Source of the DNA: Litorilinea aerophila
Lineage (GTDB): Bacteria; Chloroflexota; Anaerolineae; Caldilineales; Caldilineaceae
Length of the DNA: 35,749 nucleotides
Reading direction: 5' to 3'
NCBI GenBank assembly: GCA_945905745.1
Contig: CAMDQF010000026.1
Coordinates: forward strand, 1-35,749
Position numbers and translations under genes: made by a program. The notes beneath the pieces were generated by a model, which saw only the letters and a list, made by a program, of their open reading frames with translations, ran no database searches and had not been told where the DNA came from. Below, piece by piece: positions 9,388 to 17,713 of the stretch. The number at the start of each line of letters is the position of its first letter. Position 1 is the stretch's first letter.

Positions 9388-10389
9388 TTAGCCTTCGTGT
9401 CGAATGCGCGGATCCAGCAGCGGGTAGAGAAGCTCTACCGCCACCATCAACGTGGCAATCATAATTGTGATAAAGAGGACAATGCCGTAGATGACCAGAA
9501 AGTCGTTGGCGCCGATGGCCTGACCCAGAATCGTTCCCAGGCCGGGCAGGCCGAATATCTGCTCCACAACCACAGCGGAGGTAATAACCGTGCCCAGGGC
9601 CAGAGCGAAGGCCGTAACCTGGGGCAGCAATGCGTTGCGCAGATAGTAGTCCCGGAAAATCGTGGTGCCGCTCAGACCTTTATGTTCGGCATAGAGTACA
9701 TAATCTTCGCCCAGAACCGTCACCCCCATCCCCCGCATACCCAGCACCCAGCTGCCAATCGTCCCCAAAATCAGAGAAAGGGCAGGCAGCACCTGATGCT
9801 TGGCCATGTCCAGCATAAAGTCAAGACTGAAACTAGGGATAATGCCGATAGAGTGGGAACCGCTGATGGGCAGCAGCTTGAACTGGAAGGCGACAAAAAA
9901 GATCAGGAGAACACCCATCAGGACAGGAGGAACACCTAGCAGGAGAATAAATGAGGTAGCCACGCTGCGTAGCCAGCTAGGGGCTGTGGGCCAGGCTGCC
10001 AAAGCTCCCAAAAGATTGCCTATCACAAAAGTAAAGATAGTAGTAACCAGCAGCAGGCCAATGGTCCAGGGCAGGGACTCCATAATCAGATCGATGACCG
10101 TCTTGGGGTATCGATACATAGAAACGCCCAAGTCAAAGCGGGCCAGGCTGCCCATATAGGTGAAGTATTGTTCAATCAGGGGTTTGTCCAGACCGAACTT
10201 TGTATTATACGAATCAACAATCACTTCCAGGTCAGCCGGAGAGAAACCACCGGAGCGGGCCAATTGAGCGAAACGCTCGCGGACAGGGTTGACATCAGAC
10301 AAACGGGGGATAAAGAAAGTAATCGTCGAGGCCGACCAAACCACCAGTAGTAAGAAGAGCAGGCGGCGTATCACCAATTGAAGACTCAC
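9388..10389 (-). CDS. Peptide ABC importer permease (OppB/DppB-like)
   Basis: A 333-residue permease beginning VSLQLVIRRLLFLLLVVWSA, the usual OppB first membrane helix. The central region has the long extracytoplasmic loop with YNTKFGLDKPLIEQY, and the EAA-like loop appears near EHKGLSGTTIFRDYYLRNAL. I chose GTG at 10389, preceded by AAGGAAG with good spacing. An in-frame ATG at 10458 would add 23 residues encoded partly by the perfect palindrome at 10441-10490, which is unlikely to be coding. It is the second gene of the importer operon, separated from the binding-protein gene by 179 bp, most of it untranslated leader plus palindrome. Confidence 0.92.
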   Translation of the reverse strand: MSLQLVIRRLLFLLLVVWSASTITFFIPRLSDVNPVRERFAQLARSGGFSPADLEVIVDSYNTKFGLDKPLIEQYFTYMGSLARFDLGVSMYRYPKTVIDLIMESLPWTIGLLLVTTIFTFVIGNLLGALAAWPTAPSWLRSVATSFILLLGVPPVLMGVLLIFFVAFQFKLLPISGSHSIGIIPSFSLDFMLDMAKHQVLPALSLILGTIGSWVLGMRGMGVTVLGEDYVLYAEHKGLSGTTIFRDYYLRNALLPQVTAFALALGTVITSAVVVEQIFGLPGLGTILGQAIGANDFLVIYGIVLFITIMIATLMVAVELLYPLLDPRIRHEG

Positions 10390-10440
10390 GGCTTCTTCCT
10401 TTGCGCAAATTGGGCCGTAATCAAAAGAGCAGAGAGAGTT

Positions 10441-10490
10441 ACAAAGAGGGGATTCCATCTTGGAATTCCAAGATGGAATCCCCTCTTTGT
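10441..10490. repeat. Perfect 50-bp palindrome between binding-protein and permease genes
   Basis: Positions 10441-10465 and 10466-10490 are exact reverse complements with no spacer, centred on ggaattcc. The palindrome lies after the stop of the binding-protein gene (10569) and about 50 nt before the GTG of the permease gene. In other binding-protein-dependent importers, hairpins in this spot stabilise the upstream message or attenuate the downstream one, giving excess binding protein. That role is inferred here. No U-tract follows on the minus strand, so it is not a classic terminator. Confidence 0.95.
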
Positions 10491-10568
10491 TTAGAAACTA
10501 CGTTCAAGCCCGACGCGCTTCCGGCATCGACGATCCAACAGTTCCCCCGTCGAAGCAGGCAAGTTCGC

Positions 10569-12419
10569 CTATTCGGCCTTCTTCAAGTTTGTCACAACCA
10601 ACATACCGGTGTGCGCCCAGAAGGCGCCATTGGTGCCCGAACCCAGATTGGTGGTCGTGGGCCAGTTGGTCCAGTAGGTCTGGTTGTAAGCGATGCGGTG
10701 CAGCCACTGGATGATCGGGATGTCGAGCTGATTGGCCCAGTAGTGCTCCATCGCCTTGACGGCCAGCTCAGTGAAGCGGGGATCGTCGGAACCCAGAGGC
10801 GCCATCTCGTCGAGAATGGCATCATATTCCGGGTTGCTGTAGCGGGAGAAGCGGTTGGCGCCCGCGGTGGTGCCGATGGCTGCGCTGAAACGTCCGTGGT
10901 AGAGTTCGAAGGCCGCATAGGGATCGACCAGGCTGGCGCCATGACCGAACATATAGAGGCCCGGCTGACCGTCGGCCATATTCTGATAGGCGTTGGTGCC
11001 GAAGTTGATGGTGGCATCGAAACCGGCCTGCAACAGCATCTCGTTCAGAACAGTCACGATGTCGCTGTGAATGCCTTCAAAACCATTGATTGTGGCATCG
11101 ACGGTCTGGCCGTCTTTCTCCCACAAACCGGCGCTGTTCTTGGCAAAGCCAGCTTCTTCCATCAAGCGATCGCTCTCAGCCAGATCGTACTTGCGGGGCT
11201 GGTACTTCTCTTCCAGGGCCTTTACCTCTGGCAGGTCGGCAAAAGCCTGCAAGCCGGGGTAGAGGGGGAAGGGGTAGATGGTGGTGACTTTGGCGCCGCC
11301 ATAGACGATCTGATCGACAGTGTCGCGGTCGATAGCCAGACTGAGGGCTCGACGTACATTCACATCGTCAAAGGGGGCCAGCTGGGTGTTCACCCACAGG
11401 GAGTTGGGCCACCAGTCAAGATAGCCGTAGGGGGCCTCGCTGCCGGTGTGGGAGGTGACTTTCGGGTTCTGCTTCAGGATGTTCTCGATCAGGTCCTGGC
11501 GGAAGTCCAAAGCCGAGTCGAACTCGTTGTTGGTCACCCGCTGGGCGACAACTTCCATGCTCTGGCCCACCTGGCCACCAATGTTGACCATCACAATGCG
11601 CTTGACATCAGGCATTTGGACCAGACCGGTTTCCACGGCCCACCAGTCGGAGCGCAGGTCCAAAATCTTCTGGGTAGCATCCCAGAAAACGGTGGTGTAG
11701 GGGCCGGAATGGGGCATTTCCAGACCACCGACGAAGGCGTTCACATCTTCCTGGCCTTCCAGCACGTGGGCAGGGACAATCGGAATGCCGGTGTCAAACT
11801 TCAAGGTCAAAACCTCGAATTTGAAGCGGGGGGCGGGCTGGTTGAAGGTGACAACGACTGTCTGCTCGTCCACAGCTGCGATCGTCTCGACAAACTGTAC
11901 GAAGGCGGCGTGGTAGGGCAGGGTCTCGCGGTTGAGCTGACCCTCGAAGGTGAAGACCACATCCTTGGAGGTAACAGGCTGTCCATCGCTCCATTTGGCG
12001 CCAGGGCGCAGCTTGATGGTCAGTTCCGTGAAGTCCTCTTTGGTGTATTCCATGCTCTCGGCCAACCAGGGCTGTTCCCGGTCTGCAAAGATCTGGAAGT
12101 AGGCCAGGCCTTCCCACAGCATAGCGTTGGCTTCCTGGTGGGTGTAGCCGGGGGAAGCCCAGGGATTGGTGACGCCTAAGGGTGAACCGACGCTCCAACC
12201 CAGAATCAGCGTATCCTCGCGGGCTACGTCCGCAAGTTCGCCAACCGACAGAGAGTCCGCAGCAGGCTCAGCCGCGGCGGGGGCTTCGGCAGCCGGCGCA
12301 GCAGTCGCGGCGGCGGGAGCCTCGGCAGCCGGGGCGTCGGCAGCAGGCGCAGCGGTCGTACAGGCGACAAGCAACGCCATCAATGCGAACAGAATCGCAA
12401 TGTTCCGTAATTTGCTCAT
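10569..12419 (-). CDS. Peptide ABC importer substrate-binding lipoprotein (SBP family 5)
   Basis: A 616-residue extracellular-solute-binding protein, lipid-anchored outside the membrane, that delivers ligand to the OppBC-like permeases encoded downstream. The signal peptide ends in a lipobox, LVAC, with the anchoring cysteine C20. An Ala/Pro/Glu-rich linker (about 21-57) precedes the folded domain, as is common for lipoproteins of monoderm-like bacteria. Family 5 features include the N-terminal LAYFQIFADREQPWLAESME region, LRPGAKWSDGQPVTSKDVVF and VRRALSLAIDRDTV. The ATG at 12419 has a strong GGAGG site. Length is typical for the family. It is the first gene of the importer operon. The ligand is unknown. 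Confidence 0.93.
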   Translation of the reverse strand: MSKLRNIAILFALMALLVACTTAAPAADAPAAEAPAAATAAPAAEAPAAAEPAADSLSVGELADVAREDTLILGWSVGSPLGVTNPWASPGYTHQEANAMLWEGLAYFQIFADREQPWLAESMEYTKEDFTELTIKLRPGAKWSDGQPVTSKDVVFTFEGQLNRETLPYHAAFVQFVETIAAVDEQTVVVTFNQPAPRFKFEVLTLKFDTGIPIVPAHVLEGQEDVNAFVGGLEMPHSGPYTTVFWDATQKILDLRSDWWAVETGLVQMPDVKRIVMVNIGGQVGQSMEVVAQRVTNNEFDSALDFRQDLIENILKQNPKVTSHTGSEAPYGYLDWWPNSLWVNTQLAPFDDVNVRRALSLAIDRDTVDQIVYGGAKVTTIYPFPLYPGLQAFADLPEVKALEEKYQPRKYDLAESDRLMEEAGFAKNSAGLWEKDGQTVDATINGFEGIHSDIVTVLNEMLLQAGFDATINFGTNAYQNMADGQPGLYMFGHGASLVDPYAAFELYHGRFSAAIGTTAGANRFSRYSNPEYDAILDEMAPLGSDDPRFTELAVKAMEHYWANQLDIPIIQWLHRIAYNQTYWTNWPTTTNLGSGTNGAFWAHTGMLVVTNLKKAE

Positions 12420-12912
12420 TAATTAACCTCCGAATCCTTCTTCAATTGTGATATGAGGAGAACAGCAGATACGGTCGTGGGGTGGGTGGATACGACCGCA
12501 GGCTTACTAATACAGACAGCTTGTCGGCGTTCCAGAGCGTGTAACGGTCTGGTCTGCCAACGCCTTACCCAGTCAATGTACCAGAGGAACCCCCAAAATG
12601 CAAAATTATACCCTTACTTTGCGATCTTGATGCAGGAGTTAGGCAAGCCCCGCCCCGTGCATTACGGCGGTCATCCGTTCATCGTGGACTCAAAATGGTT
12701 CCTGTTCGGGTTTGACACCCAACCAGTTCTGTCATATACAGTGGATAGTCGGGTGTTGCTGACCGCTGGCTTAGCCGCCAACGGCGACAATGCAAGACTG
12801 ACATTCGTAGTGAATATCGACGAATAACGATTCCGAACCTGTCAACCAATGCACTATTCAACCGCTTGATTGGTTCATTGGTTGACTAACACCCCCCATT
12901 GGACAGATACTT
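12420..12912. other. 493-bp divergent intergenic region
   Basis: It separates the importer operon (minus) from the PNPOx-like gene (plus) and should hold both promoters. On the minus strand a perfect TATAAT (12610-12605) stands without a convincing -35 box, about 180 nt before the binding-protein ATG. An open frame at 12453-12827 on the plus strand has no ribosome-binding site or recognisable domain, and I do not call it. An inverted repeat lies at 12841-12886. Confidence 0.6.
12841..12886. repeat. Inverted repeat, 11-bp perfect arms
   Basis: gtcaaccaatg (12841-12851) pairs with cattggttgac (12876-12886). The 24-nt interval contains further caacc/ggttg complementarity. It sits 26 bp before the PNPOx-like start codon. 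Confidence 0.75.
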
Positions 12913-13470
12913 ATGGCAACCTTTTACGATTCCATCTCCCCGGACCTGCAAGAATGGATTGAGCAACAGCATATCTTCTTCGTTGCTTCCGCGCCCTTGA
13001 ACGCCGAGGGCCACGTCAATCTCTCGCCCAAAGGACTCGACTGCTTTCGGGTGTTGGGGACAAATCGGGTAGCCTATCTGGACCTGACCGGCAGCGGCAA
13101 CGAGACCTCTGCCCATCTGGCCGAGAACGGGCGCATCACCTTTATGTTCTGCTCCTTCGACCGCGCACCCCGCATTACCCGTCTCTTTGGCCGGGGAGAG
13201 ACGATTCTGCCCGGCGACGAGGGTTGGGATGGGCTGGTCGGCCACTTCCCCGCTGGCTATGAGGGCGTGCGGCAGATCATCAGTGCGGAAATCTATCAGG
13301 CCCAGACCTCCTGCGGCTTTGCCGTGCCTTTTATGCAGTTTGCCGGAGAACGGGAAGCACTGCTGAACTGGGCGGCGAGCAAAGGCGAAACCGCGATAGC
13401 ACACTATCAGAACGAGAAAAATACGGTGAGTCTGGACGGACTCACCGCACCCCTGGCAAGAGAAGGCTGA
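12913..13470 (+). CDS. Pyridoxamine 5'-phosphate oxidase-family flavin-binding protein
   Basis: A 185-residue split-barrel protein of the PNPOx-like superfamily. These proteins bind FMN (or a related cofactor) and reduce or oxidise small molecules; many have no assigned substrate. The N-terminal half shows the typical HIFFVASAPLNAEGHVNLSP strand-loop-strand, then VAYLDLTGSGNETSAHLAEN and ITFMFCSFDRAPRITRLFG. This matches the general uncharacterised subfamily rather than true PdxH. The ATG at 12913 has only a weak GGACAG upstream. Its TGA overlaps the ATG of the acetyltransferase (TGATG at 13468-13472), so the two are very probably translated together. Confidence 0.85.
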   Translation: MATFYDSISPDLQEWIEQQHIFFVASAPLNAEGHVNLSPKGLDCFRVLGTNRVAYLDLTGSGNETSAHLAENGRITFMFCSFDRAPRITRLFGRGETILPGDEGWDGLVGHFPAGYEGVRQIISAEIYQAQTSCGFAVPFMQFAGEREALLNWAASKGETAIAHYQNEKNTVSLDGLTAPLAREG

Positions 13471-13880
13471 TGGGGATTACATACGCTACTGACATCGGTC
13501 AGATAGACTGGGATGCGCTGAAGGCTGCCGTGGCTGCCGACGACTTCGACAACGGGCGCACGCCGGAGCAGATGCGTCTCTCTGCCGAGAACAGCGCTGT
13601 CAACGTCTTTGCCTATGCCGGTGATGAAATCGTCGGTACGGCCCGCGCCCTCTCCGATGGGGTATGCAACGCCTACGTCGTGGATGTTTGGACAAAAACC
13701 CCTTACCGCAAACGGGGCATCGCCCGCCGGATGATGGAAATAATCGACGAACGGGTTCCCGGCCAGCACATCTACCTGGCGGCGGATGAAGAAGTCCGCC
13801 CTTTCTACGAAAAGCTCGGCTTCACCCGCTGGGATATAGGCATGGGCCGGGTCGTCGGCCAATGGCTGCAAAGCAGGTAG
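13470..13880 (+). CDS. GNAT-family N-acetyltransferase
   Basis: A 136-residue acetyltransferase that would move an acetyl group from acetyl-CoA to an amine. The fold is clear: strands FAYAGDEIVGTARAL and AYVVDVWTKTPYR are followed by the acetyl-CoA pyrophosphate-binding loop YRKRGIARRMM (motif A, R-x-x-G-x-A type), then IYLAADEEVRPFYEKLGF (motif B). Substrate unknown. The start ATG shares its first base with the stop of the preceding gene. The stop TAG (13878-13880) is part of a caggtag heptamer that begins a tandem heptamer block. Confidence 0.88.
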   Translation: MGITYATDIGQIDWDALKAAVAADDFDNGRTPEQMRLSAENSAVNVFAYAGDEIVGTARALSDGVCNAYVVDVWTKTPYRKRGIARRMMEIIDERVPGQHIYLAADEEVRPFYEKLGFTRWDIGMGRVVGQWLQSR

Positions 13881-13950
13881 CGGGGGGCAGGTAGCAGGTG
13901 GCAAGTGGCAACCGCAATTCATAATTCGCAATTCGCAATTCACCATTCCT
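13874..13950. repeat. Heptanucleotide array whose unit changes while register is kept
   Basis: Eleven consecutive 7-mers run without slippage: caggtag, cgggggg, caggtag, caggtgg, caagtgg, caaccgc, aattcat, aattcgc, aattcgc, aattcac, cattcct. The first includes the acetyltransferase stop codon. Three separate unit families (caggtgg-like, aattcgc-like and cattccc-like) are joined end to end. The M16 protease ribosome-binding site (GGAG, 13964-13967) follows shortly after. Confidence 0.9.
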
Positions 13951-13973
13951 TCCCTCCCTTCCCGGAGACTCCA

Positions 13974-16862
13974 ATGAGCAAACAGATTCTCACCCTCTTT
14001 CTCTCCCTTCTCCTCCTGGCCGCCTGCCAGTTTCCGCCGTCCGCGGTCATTAGCGACCCGGACCTGGCCGCAGCAGCCGCAGGCAGCGCCGACGCGCCCG
14101 GCCCCCTGGAAGTCAGCCTGGACCAGATCATCCCCATCGATCCGGCTATCCGTACGGGCAAGCTGGACAACGGGCTGACCTATTACGTGCGCGCCAACAG
14201 CGAACCGGCCAACCGGGCCGAACTCTGGCTGGCTATCAATGCCGGTTCCCTGCAAGAGGACAACGACCAGCAGGGGCTGGCCCATTTTCTGGAGCATATG
14301 CTCTTCAACGGCACGGAAAACTTCCCCAAGCAGGCCCTCATCGACTTCTTTGAGAGTGTGGGCATGACCTTTGGCCCGGACATCAACGCCTACACCTCCT
14401 TTGATGAGACGGTCTATATGCTGCGCTTTCCAATGGACGACCCGGCAGCCGTAGACGCCGCTTTTGCCGTGCTGGTCGATTGGGCGGCCAACGCCTCCAT
14501 CGAGCCGGAAGAAGTGGAGTTGGAGAGGGGCGTTGTACTGGAGGAGGAGCGGCTGCGGGAGCAGAACGCCAATGGACGCATCAACAAAGCCATTCTGCCC
14601 TTCCTCCTGGGCGATTCCCGCTATGCAGCGCGCCTGCCCATCGGCCAGGTCGATGTGATCAGTAACGCGCCCGCCGAAACCGTGCGCCGCTTTTACGAAG
14701 ATTGGTATCGGCCTGATCTGATGGCGGTGATCGCTGTGGGCGACTTTGACGCGGAACAGTTTGAGACCCGCATTCGGGAGCAATTCTCCGGCCTGACCAA
14801 CCCGGACCAGCCAAAAGAACGCGCAATCTACACCGTCCCCGCCAACGATGAACCGAACTATCTGATCGTCACTGACCCGGAATTTCCGGTAACCTTTGTG
14901 GAGATCGACTACCAGCAGCCGTCCCGGCCACTGGACACTGCCGGGGCCTATCGGGATATGCTGGTGGGCGGCCTTTTTGAGCGGATGCTCAATCTACGCC
15001 TGGAGGAGATCAGCCGGGAGGCCGATTCGCCTTTTGTGGGCGCGGGGGTGGGCAGCAGCAATCTGGTGCGCACATTGGAAGCCATCAGCGTCAGCGCGCA
15101 GGTGCAGGACGAAGAAGTGCTGTTGGGGCTGGAGGCCATTCTGACCGAAGTGGAGCGGGTGCGTCGTCACGGCTTTACCCAGTCCGAGTTGGAGCGGGCC
15201 AAGGAGGAGATACTCAACCGCTACCAGCGCCTCTACAACGAGCGGGAAAACAACGAAAGCGGCAGCTTTGCCGACGAATACAAACGCAATTTTCTCGAAG
15301 CTGAAGCCATCCCCGGCATTGCCTACGAATATCTGCTGGCAACCCGCTTTGTGCCGGAAATTACGATTGACGAAGTAAACCGCCAGGCCGACCGCTATGT
15401 GGGCGAAAAGGGGCGGGCTGTGCTGGTCGTCGCCCCCCAGAGCGCGGCAGACGCGCTCCCGGACGAAGCGGCCCTGGCCGCGGTCATCGCCGGGATTGAT
15501 GGGAAAGAGATCGCCGCCTATGAGGATGTGGAGGTCGCCGATGCCCTGTTGGACGAAGCACCCGCGCCGGTAGATATTGTCAGCCGAACAACCCTGGAAG
15601 CCATTGATACGGTCGATTTGGAGCTGGCAAACGGCGTGCGGGTGCTGCTCAAAGCCACCGAATTCAGAGAGGATGAGGTAATCTTCAGCGCCTTCAGTCC
15701 TGGCGGATCTTCGCTGGTCAGCGACGCTGATTATACCGAGGCCGCCCTGATTTCGAATGTTGTCAACCAGAGTGGGCTGAATGGCTACACCTACAACGAA
15801 GTCCTGCGTATCCTCTCCGGCCAGTCGGTCAATGTCTCGCCCTATATCGACGAGACCGAAGAGGGCTTTGTGGGTGGCGCGGGCGACGATTTCCTGCTGA
15901 CCCTCTTCCAGATGATCTATCTATATGGCACAGTGCCCCAGGCCGACGAAGCCGCCTTCGACACCCTGCAAGACCAGGCGCGAGCCTTCCTGCGCAACCG
16001 GGCCACCCTGCCCAACGCGGCCTGGGAGGATGCCTTCACCACAGCCCGCTACGGCGACAGCATCCGCCATCAGGTCTTCTCCCTCGCCGATATCGAGGAG
16101 ATGGACAGAGAGCGGGCCTTTGCCATCTTCCAGGAGCGCTTTGCCGATTTCAGCGACTTCACTTTTGTCTTTGTGGGCCGCTTTGACATCGAGCAGATGG
16201 TCGAATGGTCCCAAATCTATCTGGGCAATCTGCCCTCCGCAGGCCAGGAAGAGAGGTGGTTGGATGTCTCACCAAACCCGCCCGCTGGTGTGGTGGACGA
16301 GGATGTCTTCGCAGGCCAAGAGGCCCAAAGCCTGACCCGCCTGCTCTTTACTGGCCCGGTCGAGCCGACACCGGAAAACCGACTGCGTCTGCGTCTGTTG
16401 GAAGGGGTTATCGACATTCTGGCCCGGGAGGAGTTGCGGGAGAAGCGTTCGGGGGTCTATTCCTCGTCGGTCTCGGCAGGACTGCTGGCAGAACCCGACG
16501 AACTTTACGAAGTGAGCGTTGTCTTTGGCAGCGACCCAGAACGGGCCGAGGAGCTGGTGGACGCGCTCTTTGCCCTCATCGCCGATGTACAGGTCAACGG
16601 TCCCCGGCCCGATCTGATGGAAAAGGCCAAAGCCCAGGTCTTGCGGCAGCGGGAGGAGGCATTAGAGGACAATGGCTTCTGGCTTGATCTGTTGGCCTCC
16701 TATGCCGCGGACCAAAGCCAAGACCCGGCGGAAGTGCTGGACCTGGCCGCGCGGCTGGACGCCATCGACGCCGAGGACATTCAGGCCGCCGCGGTGGAGT
16801 TTCTGCCAGCGGATCGGTATATCGAGGTTGCGCTCTACCCCGAGGGGTTTGTGAAACCGTAG
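13974..16862 (+). CDS. Lipoprotein M16-family zinc metallopeptidase
   Basis: A 962-residue protease predicted to be lipid-anchored outside the cytoplasmic membrane and to cleave oligopeptides in a closed chamber. The signal peptide ends in LLAAC (anchoring C18). The inverted zinc motif HxxEH is H104-FL-E107-H108 (LAHFLEHMLFNGTENFP), and the downstream zinc ligand is probably E184 in ELERGVVLEE. An inactive second M16 half and C-terminal domains fill the rest, so length and order match the two-half PqqL/zinc-protease type. The ATG at 13974 has GGAG upstream. An earlier in-frame ATG at 13905 would put heptamer-repeat residues before the signal peptide and is rejected. The 93-bp interval to the acetyltransferase is almost entirely repeat. 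Confidence 0.93.
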   Translation: MSKQILTLFLSLLLLAACQFPPSAVISDPDLAAAAAGSADAPGPLEVSLDQIIPIDPAIRTGKLDNGLTYYVRANSEPANRAELWLAINAGSLQEDNDQQGLAHFLEHMLFNGTENFPKQALIDFFESVGMTFGPDINAYTSFDETVYMLRFPMDDPAAVDAAFAVLVDWAANASIEPEEVELERGVVLEEERLREQNANGRINKAILPFLLGDSRYAARLPIGQVDVISNAPAETVRRFYEDWYRPDLMAVIAVGDFDAEQFETRIREQFSGLTNPDQPKERAIYTVPANDEPNYLIVTDPEFPVTFVEIDYQQPSRPLDTAGAYRDMLVGGLFERMLNLRLEEISREADSPFVGAGVGSSNLVRTLEAISVSAQVQDEEVLLGLEAILTEVERVRRHGFTQSELERAKEEILNRYQRLYNERENNESGSFADEYKRNFLEAEAIPGIAYEYLLATRFVPEITIDEVNRQADRYVGEKGRAVLVVAPQSAADALPDEAALAAVIAGIDGKEIAAYEDVEVADALLDEAPAPVDIVSRTTLEAIDTVDLELANGVRVLLKATEFREDEVIFSAFSPGGSSLVSDADYTEAALISNVVNQSGLNGYTYNEVLRILSGQSVNVSPYIDETEEGFVGGAGDDFLLTLFQMIYLYGTVPQADEAAFDTLQDQARAFLRNRATLPNAAWEDAFTTARYGDSIRHQVFSLADIEEMDRERAFAIFQERFADFSDFTFVFVGRFDIEQMVEWSQIYLGNLPSAGQEERWLDVSPNPPAGVVDEDVFAGQEAQSLTRLLFTGPVEPTPENRLRLRLLEGVIDILAREELREKRSGVYSSSVSAGLLAEPDELYEVSVVFGSDPERAEELVDALFALIADVQVNGPRPDLMEKAKAQVLRQREEALEDNGFWLDLLASYAADQSQDPAEVLDLAARLDAIDAEDIQAAAVEFLPADRYIEVALYPEGFVKP

Positions 16863-16901
16863 GCGGGCTGCGTAAGGAAAAGGCAAAATTCGGTGGTTAA
16901 A

Positions 16902-16938
16902 GTGAAACGTGAGCATCGCGGGCGAGCTCACGTTTCAC
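16902..16938. repeat. Inverted repeat after the M16 gene (gtgaaacgtgagc type)
   Basis: Arms 16902-16914 and 16926-16938 are perfect 13-mers with an 11-nt loop. The sequence belongs to the same family as 20611-20670, where a longer aaacgtg/aggtgtg array forms the arms. It is a possible terminator for the protease gene, but no U-run follows. Confidence 0.85.
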
Positions 16939-17015
16939 ATGCGTAGGGCGGATTTGGCGTGCACAATTGAGACGGGCAGATTGTTGGACGACGGGTAAGT
17001 GCATACCCTATCAAG

Positions 17016-17044
17016 TTGCACGCTGAGAACAATAAGGTTACAAT
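17016..17044 (+). promoter_or_regulatory. Promoter of higBA, possibly giving a leaderless message
   Basis: TTGCAC (17016-17021), a 17-nt spacer and TACAAT (17039-17044) form a good sigma70-type promoter. The expected start point, about 7 nt past the -10 box, falls on or next to the A of the higB ATG at 17051. There is no room for a ribosome-binding site between them. A short GTGCA...TGCAC inverted repeat overlaps the -35 box and could be part of an operator for HigA. Confidence 0.6.
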
Positions 17045-17050
17045 TGCCTC

Positions 17051-17329
17051 ATGATCAGAAGCTTTGCGCATAAGGGAATAGAGCAGTTTTTCCTCACTGG
17101 CAATAAGGCAGGCATTCAGCCACAGCACGCCAATCGGATCCGCCTGATTCTGGCTCAGTTGCAGCAGGCACGATCTATAGACGATATGCGCGTCCCGACC
17201 CTACGCCTTCACGAACTCAAAGGAGATCGCAAAGGCACCTGGTCCGTAATCGTACAGGCTAACTGGCGCATCACGTTTCGCTTTACTGCTGGCGATGCAG
17301 AGGCTGTGGACTACGAGGATTATCACTGA
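17051..17329 (+). CDS. higB: HigB-type toxin, RelE superfamily mRNA interferase
   Basis: A 92-residue protein, the usual HigB length. It is expected to cut mRNA at the ribosome and to be neutralised by the HigA-type protein encoded 10 bp downstream. Diagnostic stretches are MIRSFAHKGIEQFF at the N-terminus, LRLHELKGDRKGTWSVIVQANWRITFRF in the core (conserved LKGDRKG-W and W-RI-F), and DAEAVDYEDYH at the end. Toxin-before-antitoxin order is characteristic of higBA. The ATG at 17051 is placed by the promoter and by family alignment, with no ribosome-binding site in front. Confidence 0.92.
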   Translation: MIRSFAHKGIEQFFLTGNKAGIQPQHANRIRLILAQLQQARSIDDMRVPTLRLHELKGDRKGTWSVIVQANWRITFRFTAGDAEAVDYEDYH

Positions 17330-17339
17330 GGATTAAGAG

Positions 17340-17654
17340 ATGATAAAGATGCACAATCCACCCCATCCCGGAGAGATCATCAAGGGGCTGTGGCTTGACC
17401 CGATGGGTGCCAGCATCACCGATGCAGCACAGGCCATGGGGGTGAGCCGCAAAACCTTATCCAAGATTGTGAACGGCAGAGGGCGCGTGACGCCAGATAT
17501 CGCGCTGCGTTTGTCTATCACATTGGGAAGCAGTGCAGAAAGCTGGCTGGGGCATCAAGCGGCCTTCGATCTGTGGGAAGTCGAACAACACAAAGACGAT
17601 ACGCGGGCTGTCCCGCTCTTCACGCCCAATCTTGTCACCGCCGTGCGCGCCTGA
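17340..17654 (+). CDS. higA: HigA-type antitoxin, XRE-family helix-turn-helix
   Basis: A 104-residue DNA-binding antitoxin, expected to bind HigB and repress the higBA promoter. The N-terminal [19 protein letters not shown] is a signature of HigA. The helix-turn-helix follows (about 26-65: [21 protein letters not shown]). The C-terminal [20 protein letters not shown] is also standard. The gap to higB is 10 bp, and GAGG overlapping the higB stop can serve as ribosome-binding site. A start at the ATG at 17349 (MHNPPHP) is an alternative. Confidence 0.93.
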   Translation: MIKMHNPPHPGEIIKGLWLDPMGASITDAAQAMGVSRKTLSKIVNGRGRVTPDIALRLSITLGSSAESWLGHQAAFDLWEVEQHKDDTRAVPLFTPNLVTAVRA

Positions 17655-17713
17655 CAGTACCTTGCGATGAAGCTCTGGGTAGACTGCTTCTGATGCATGA
17701 AAGGCAAAAGTCA

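Noticed and set aside
10401..12179. A 592-codon plus-strand frame opposite the binding-protein gene
   Set aside because: It runs through the 50-bp palindrome and mirrors a clear lipoprotein gene.
12453..12827. A 124-codon plus-strand frame between the importer and PNPOx genes
   Set aside because: No ribosome-binding site, no family resemblance and mixed composition; the region is better explained as promoter DNA.
12882..12911. TTGACT-18-GATACT as a promoter for the PNPOx-like gene
   Set aside because: The expected transcript start would fall inside the coding region, and TTGACT is part of an inverted-repeat arm.
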